DNA from: Pseudomonas sp. H3(2019)
Lineage (GTDB): Bacteria > Pseudomonadota > Gammaproteobacteria > Pseudomonadales > Pseudomonadaceae
Assembly: GCF_007713465.1 (NCBI RefSeq)
Contig: NZ_VMSG01000024.1
Location: 32,309 to 96,308 of the forward strand
Reading direction: 5' to 3'
DNA: 64,000 bases
The translations under genes and the position numbers were made by a program. The notes below the pieces were generated by a model. The model was not told where the DNA came from. It saw only the letters and a program-made list of their open reading frames with translations, and made no database searches. Below, one piece after another: positions 60,287 to 64,000 of the stretch. Position 1 is the first letter of the stretch, and each line of letters starts with the position of its first letter.

Positions 60287-62590
60287 TTATTTACCGAGGG
60301 AAATCTTCGGCGCCCAGGTCAGCCACTCGTCTTCGAACTTGTCGAACAGCGGGAACGTCTGCTCGGGCCGTGCTGGACTGCCCATGCGATCTCCTTCCGG
60401 AGTAGCGAACGCAATGCCGCCCTGAATCAGCGTCTCCAACGACTCGGTCCGCACCGTTGCGCCTTTGAACAGACCAAAGTCCAGGCCAAAGCCGCTGGTG
60501 TTCCAGAAACGTGTTCCGCTGCGTACCAACGGCGCGTACTTCGGCTCGATCAGGATGTGGACCAACACGCGATCCGCCGTTTGACCCAGTTCATAGCCGG
60601 TAACCTTGCCGACGGTAATTTCACGATAAGTCACCGGCACGCCGGTTTTCAGCGAACCACGGCGAGCTGCGCTCAACACCAGACTCAGACCGGCCTCTTC
60701 CTTGGCAGACTCCGGAGGATTGGCCAGTGCCACGAAACTCTTCTGTGAGCCAAGGTTTTTCGCAGCGGGCTGAACCTCGATGTATTGCCCGGTAACCAGG
60801 GTTTCCAGGTTGGACGTTTTGATCAGGCCCAGTTCCGGCTTGACCACCCAGAACTGGCTGCCGACTCGAGCAATGCGCTCCGGTACTTCAGTGATGCGTG
60901 CGGTGAGCAGCACCGATTGCAGATCATCACTGAGGTCGACGTTTTCCACCTTGCCGACATCCAGACCTTTGAAGCGAATCGGCGTGCCGGTGCGCAAACC
61001 GTCGGCACGATCGACCTTGATCGTGACCACAGCGCCTTTCTGGCTCGCCTCCTCACGGTTGGCGAACAGGCGGAAACGAGGAATTCGCTTCTGCAACGGC
61101 GCCGTGGCTTGCGGTGTTTCAAAGGCAATACCGCCGGCCATCAGGCTTTGCAGGGATTCGCTTTTGACCTGAATCCCGCCAGTGAGACCACCGGTCAGAG
61201 TAATCCCGCTGGCATTCCAGAATCGCGTCGAGGCGTTGACCAGTCCTTCGTACTCTTTCTCGATATGGACACCGATGACCAACTGCTTTTTGGTGCGTGA
61301 GAACTGGTAGCTCTGCACCGAACCGACCTTGACCTGCTTATAGAGAATCGGGCTACCGACTTCCAGGGATCCGAGGTTTTCAGTGAACAGCACCAGGTGC
61401 AGACCTGGAGAACGCAGATCCAGAGGCGGCGGCTTCGGCCGGGCCTCGAATTCGCGTTGCGGCGCACCGCCCTTGTCGCCTGGGCGCACAGCGATGTAGT
61501 TACCTTTTACCAAGGCTTCCAACCCAGTGATCCCCGCCAGCGAGATTGACGGTTTGACTACCCAGAACTGAGTCCCGGTGACCAGGTAATCCTCGGCCAG
61601 TGGGTCCAGGGTCAGCTCGGCCGTGGCACTGGACAAGTCCGGGTCGATCTTGAGCGCTTTCAAGTTACCGACCTGGATGCCTTTGTACATCACGGGTGTG
61701 CGGCCGGCCTGCAGGCCTTCAAAGTCGCTGAGTTTCACTTTGACACGAATACCGGCCTGAGCGGCGTCGAAGTCTTCATAGAGACGAAACGGCAAGCTTG
61801 GATCGGTGGGCGGGCTGTCTTTACGGTTGTCTGGCGTGGCAAAGGCGATACCGCCCGCGACGATACTGGCCAGCGACTCGCTGCGCACTTTCACGCCGGA
61901 CAGGTTGGCGTCGATACTGATCCCGCTGGCATTCCAGAAGCGCGTATATTTGCGCACCAGATTGGCGTAGGTGGGCTCGATAAAGACTTTGATCTCGACG
62001 GTGCTCTGGTCTTCGGACAGCTGATAGCTTTTCACCTGACCAACCTGGATCTGCTTATAGAACACCGGACTGCCACGATTCAGGGAACCCAGACGATCAG
62101 CCTTGATGGTCAAGTGCAAGCCTGGCTTGGAGTCAGACAGCGGCGGCTCTTTGGTCAAGGCGGTGAACTTGCGGCTTGGTTCCCCCTCACCCGGGCTGAT
62201 CGCCACGTAGTTACCTGAAACCAACGTTTCCAGGCCAGTAATCCCGGCCAGGGTGACGCTCGGCTTAACCAGCCAGAAGCGCGTACTGGTCTTCAGGTAC
62301 TGTTCAACGTCCTTGTTCATTTCGATGGTAGCGATAACCCCGCGGGTTTTTCCCTCGTCATCCAGCGTCAGGCTTTTTACCTTGCCGACCGGCATGCCTT
62401 TGTAGACAACTTCGGTCTTGTTGACCTGAATGCCTTCGCCACTTTCGAAGCGAACCTGAACCTCGATGCCGGTCTCATTGTAGGCACGCCAGCCCAGCCA
62501 TCCGCCAATCATCAAGGCGATCAGGGGCAGAACCCAAATGGCCGACCAGTTCGAAGCCGGTCGGGTTTTAGCTTTAGGCAAATCAGTCAT
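60287..62590 (-). CDS. pqiB: Six-MCE-repeat PqiB/LetB-like lipid transport protein
   Basis: A 767-residue inner-membrane-anchored periplasmic protein with one N-terminal helix (WVLPLIALMIGGWLGW) and six MCE domains. Their repeated GSPVxYKxIxVGxV pattern begins at about residues 42, 158, 275, 391, 509 and 624 (KTEVVYKGMPVGKV, GSPVFYKQIQVGQV, RTPVMYKGIQVGNL, GSPILYKQVKVGSV, GTPIRFKGLDVGKV, GVPVTYREITVGKV). Stacked MCE rings form a tunnel for lipids between the membranes. E. coli PqiB has three and LetB seven, so six is intermediate. It overlaps the upstream PqiA-like gene by 8 nt. Confidence 0.9.
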   Translation of the reverse strand: MTDLPKAKTRPASNWSAIWVLPLIALMIGGWLGWRAYNETGIEVQVRFESGEGIQVNKTEVVYKGMPVGKVKSLTLDDEGKTRGVIATIEMNKDVEQYLKTSTRFWLVKPSVTLAGITGLETLVSGNYVAISPGEGEPSRKFTALTKEPPLSDSKPGLHLTIKADRLGSLNRGSPVFYKQIQVGQVKSYQLSEDQSTVEIKVFIEPTYANLVRKYTRFWNASGISIDANLSGVKVRSESLASIVAGGIAFATPDNRKDSPPTDPSLPFRLYEDFDAAQAGIRVKVKLSDFEGLQAGRTPVMYKGIQVGNLKALKIDPDLSSATAELTLDPLAEDYLVTGTQFWVVKPSISLAGITGLEALVKGNYIAVRPGDKGGAPQREFEARPKPPPLDLRSPGLHLVLFTENLGSLEVGSPILYKQVKVGSVQSYQFSRTKKQLVIGVHIEKEYEGLVNASTRFWNASGITLTGGLTGGIQVKSESLQSLMAGGIAFETPQATAPLQKRIPRFRLFANREEASQKGAVVTIKVDRADGLRTGTPIRFKGLDVGKVENVDLSDDLQSVLLTARITEVPERIARVGSQFWVVKPELGLIKTSNLETLVTGQYIEVQPAAKNLGSQKSFVALANPPESAKEEAGLSLVLSAARRGSLKTGVPVTYREITVGKVTGYELGQTADRVLVHILIEPKYAPLVRSGTRFWNTSGFGLDFGLFKGATVRTESLETLIQGGIAFATPEGDRMGSPARPEQTFPLFDKFEDEWLTWAPKISLGK

Positions 62591-63206
62591 GGTCGTCGTC
62601 CGACTCCGTGTTATCCCAAATCAGTCGGGGATCGAAAGTTACTGCAGCAAGCATTGTTAAAATCACCACACTGGCGAAGGCCACCGCACCGAGATTCGCC
62701 TCGATACTGGCAAGTCGACCAAAGTTCACCACCGCCACCAGAATGGCGATCACGAAAATATCCAGCATTGACCATCGACCAATGAACTCGATAAACCGAT
62801 ACATCACGATGCGTTGCCGTGCGGATAAAGGCTGACGCCGCTGTACCGAAAACAACAGCAATGCGATGCCCACCAATTTGAAGGTCGGTACCAGAATACT
62901 GGCGACAAACACCACGGCAGCAATCGGAAACATCCCATGCTGAACCAGGGTGATCACGCCGGACATGATGGTATCTCCTTCACCCCGCCCTAAAGTGCTG
63001 ACGGTCATGATCGGCAGCACATTGGCGGGTATATAGAGAATCGCCGCGGTAATCAGCAACGCCCAGGTGCGCATCAAACTATTGGGGCGACGCGCATGAA
63101 CCAGTGCGCCACAGCGGGTGCATGTCTGCTCGTCGGTGTCCGGTTCCTGCTTGTTAAGCTCATGGCATTCAATACAAATCAGAATGCCTGCATCAATTGC
63201 CCGCAT
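62583..63206 (-). CDS. pqiA: PqiA/LetA-like membrane protein, second half
   Basis: A 207-residue protein with zinc-ribbon cysteines (CIECHELN, then CTRCGAL) followed by four membrane helices (TWALLITAAILYIPANVLPIMTV, VASILVPTFKLVGIALLLF, FIGRWSMLDIFVIAILVAVV, VAFASVVILTMLAAVTF). This corresponds to one of the two repeated halves of E. coli PqiA. ATG 63206 has AGGAGAGG before it; ATG 63212 is two codons earlier. It overlaps the preceding half-gene by 14 nt. Confidence 0.87.
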   Translation of the reverse strand: MRAIDAGILICIECHELNKQEPDTDEQTCTRCGALVHARRPNSLMRTWALLITAAILYIPANVLPIMTVSTLGRGEGDTIMSGVITLVQHGMFPIAAVVFVASILVPTFKLVGIALLLFSVQRRQPLSARQRIVMYRFIEFIGRWSMLDIFVIAILVAVVNFGRLASIEANLGAVAFASVVILTMLAAVTFDPRLIWDNTESDDDHD

Positions 63207-63852
63207 GAGCATCCTCTCCTGACAACGCTTGCCAGATCTGATGAGGCGACATCACGACCTCAAGCAAAACCTGCAGCAATAGCAAACTGATAAAGCACAC
63301 CAGACCCAAGCCGACCGTTATCGACGCGAGGTCAGCCAGTTTGACAATGGCCACCAGCACGCCCATCAAATAAACCTCAAGCATTCCCCAATCACGTAGA
63401 TGGTGATAAATGCGATAGAGCAGCAAGCCATAGCTGCGCCCTATATCAAAACGAACGCTCAGCAAAACTAACAACTGACAGAGCAACTTGAGCAGCGGGA
63501 TTCCCATGCTGCACAGAAACACCACCACTGCCACGCCTTGCATTCCGGTATCGAACAGGCCAACGACGCCACTCCAGACAGTGTCGTGCGACGACTGTCC
63601 GAGTAGATGGAGTTGCATGATGGGTAAAAAGTTCGCTGGAACGTACAGCAGCAGTGCGGCGATCACTAAGGCGAGACTACGTTCCACGACATTGTGCGGG
63701 TGGGCGTAGAGTTCATAACCACAGCGCGGACATAGGGCTTTCTCGCCATGAGCAAGTTGCGGCTTACGCATCAGCAAATCGCACTCATGACACGCCACCA
63801 AGTCGTCCAGCGGTAAATCTGACAGCCCAGGGGCGTCAACCGGATCTGGCAT
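63193..63852 (-). CDS. pqiA: PqiA/LetA-like membrane protein, first half
   Basis: A 219-residue protein starting at ATG 63852 (MPDPVDAPGLSD). Zinc-ribbon cysteines CHECDLL and CPRCGYEL precede four membrane helices (LALVIAALLLYVPANFLPIMQL, GVAVVVFLCSMGIPLLKLLCQLL, LLLYRIYHHLRDWGMLEVYLMGV, LGLVCFISLLLLQVLLEVV). With the next gene it forms a split PqiA, where E. coli has one chain with both halves. It heads the operon; the promoter should lie in 63853-63956. Confidence 0.87.
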   Translation of the reverse strand: MPDPVDAPGLSDLPLDDLVACHECDLLMRKPQLAHGEKALCPRCGYELYAHPHNVVERSLALVIAALLLYVPANFLPIMQLHLLGQSSHDTVWSGVVGLFDTGMQGVAVVVFLCSMGIPLLKLLCQLLVLLSVRFDIGRSYGLLLYRIYHHLRDWGMLEVYLMGVLVAIVKLADLASITVGLGLVCFISLLLLQVLLEVVMSPHQIWQALSGEDAHAGN

Positions 63853-63958
63853 AAAGGGCTCGGGCTCTGAAAACAAGGGCTCTATTTTAGTGTTCTGACC
63901 GAAAAATACTGTGCATTTTTGTTTCAATCCTGAAATGAACTTTCCCGCAGGCAAAACA

Positions 63959-63990
63959 AAACCCCTACCTGCATACGCAGATAGGGGTTT
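63959..63990 (-). terminator. Terminator of a leftward gene beyond the window
   Basis: AAACCCCTACCTGC (63959-63972) pairs with GCAGATAGGGGTTT (63977-63990) with one mismatch around an ATAC loop. On the reverse strand it is followed by a T-rich run (TTTTGTTTTG), so it ends a gene that enters from the right edge and isolates the pqiA promoter. Confidence 0.8.
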
Positions 63991-64000
63991 CGGAATTTAA

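Noticed and set aside
1..64000. CRISPR arrays, rRNA genes, prophage or complete transposons
   Set aside because: No regularly spaced repeats, rRNA sequence, phage structural genes or transposases were seen anywhere in the window.

Overview
This 64 kb window is GC-rich bacterial chromosome from a fluorescent-group Pseudomonas. The evidence is the conserved gene order (hpt, upp, uraA, hemH, a photolyase cluster, murI-moeB-prmC-prfA-hemA, lolB-ispE-tRNA-prs-rplY-pth-ychF) and the Pseudomonas-style TGTGGGAGC/TGTGGCGAGGG hairpin repeats. There is no prophage, CRISPR array, rRNA operon or complete insertion sequence.

Layout. 1-4.7 kb: purine and pyrimidine salvage (cupin fragment, hpt, upp, uraA), ferrochelatase and a YfcH-like epimerase. 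4.8-10.7 kb: a probable light-responsive group made of an FAD oxidoreductase, a DUF523/DUF1722 protein, a class II LitR/CarH-type MerR regulator, a class I photolyase, an SDR and a YkgJ-like protein. Two upstream regions carry TGTACA half-sites on a 9-bp phase. 10.7-23.2 kb: core housekeeping genes (lipid A deacylase, cell wall, translation termination, tetrapyrrole entry, outer-membrane lipoprotein insertion, isoprenoid, PRPP, L25, Pth, YchF), with a tRNA-Gln whose likely promoter lies inside ispE. 23.2-27.2 kb: an unknown Gly/Ala-rich protein with a DUF3592 protein, then LysR, aldo/keto reductase and GST genes. 27.2-30.5 kb: a decayed accessory stretch with a broken LysE gene, an AraC regulator, a small monooxygenase and about 1 kb of partly AT-rich DNA ending in an orphan reading-frame tail with its own terminator.

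30.5-48.9 kb: mixed metabolism and signalling (MocR regulator with a PanB paralogue, Fsr-type exporter, two chemoreceptor-like proteins, tRNA-Met, DUF2817 peptidase, gamma-glutamyltransferase, lipoprotein hydrolase, HigBA toxin-antitoxin, AraC and cupin pair, RidA, MFS and AtoE transporters). 49-54 kb: a Tat lipoprotein phosphoesterase, an unknown Cys-rich periplasmic protein, a SET-domain protein, carbonic anhydrase and a very acidic small protein. 54-60.2 kb: rimI with its conserved neighbour, divergent from a MksF-MksE-MksB condensin operon that has no nuclease gene. 60.3-63.9 kb: a lipid-transport operon with two half-size PqiA proteins and a PqiB-like protein carrying six MCE repeats.

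The strongest candidates for something not fully described are the phased operator arrays of the light cluster, the long-range stem structure between rplY and pth, the six-MCE/split-PqiA operon, and the SET-domain protein. All functional names come from reading the translated sequences; no searches were run.
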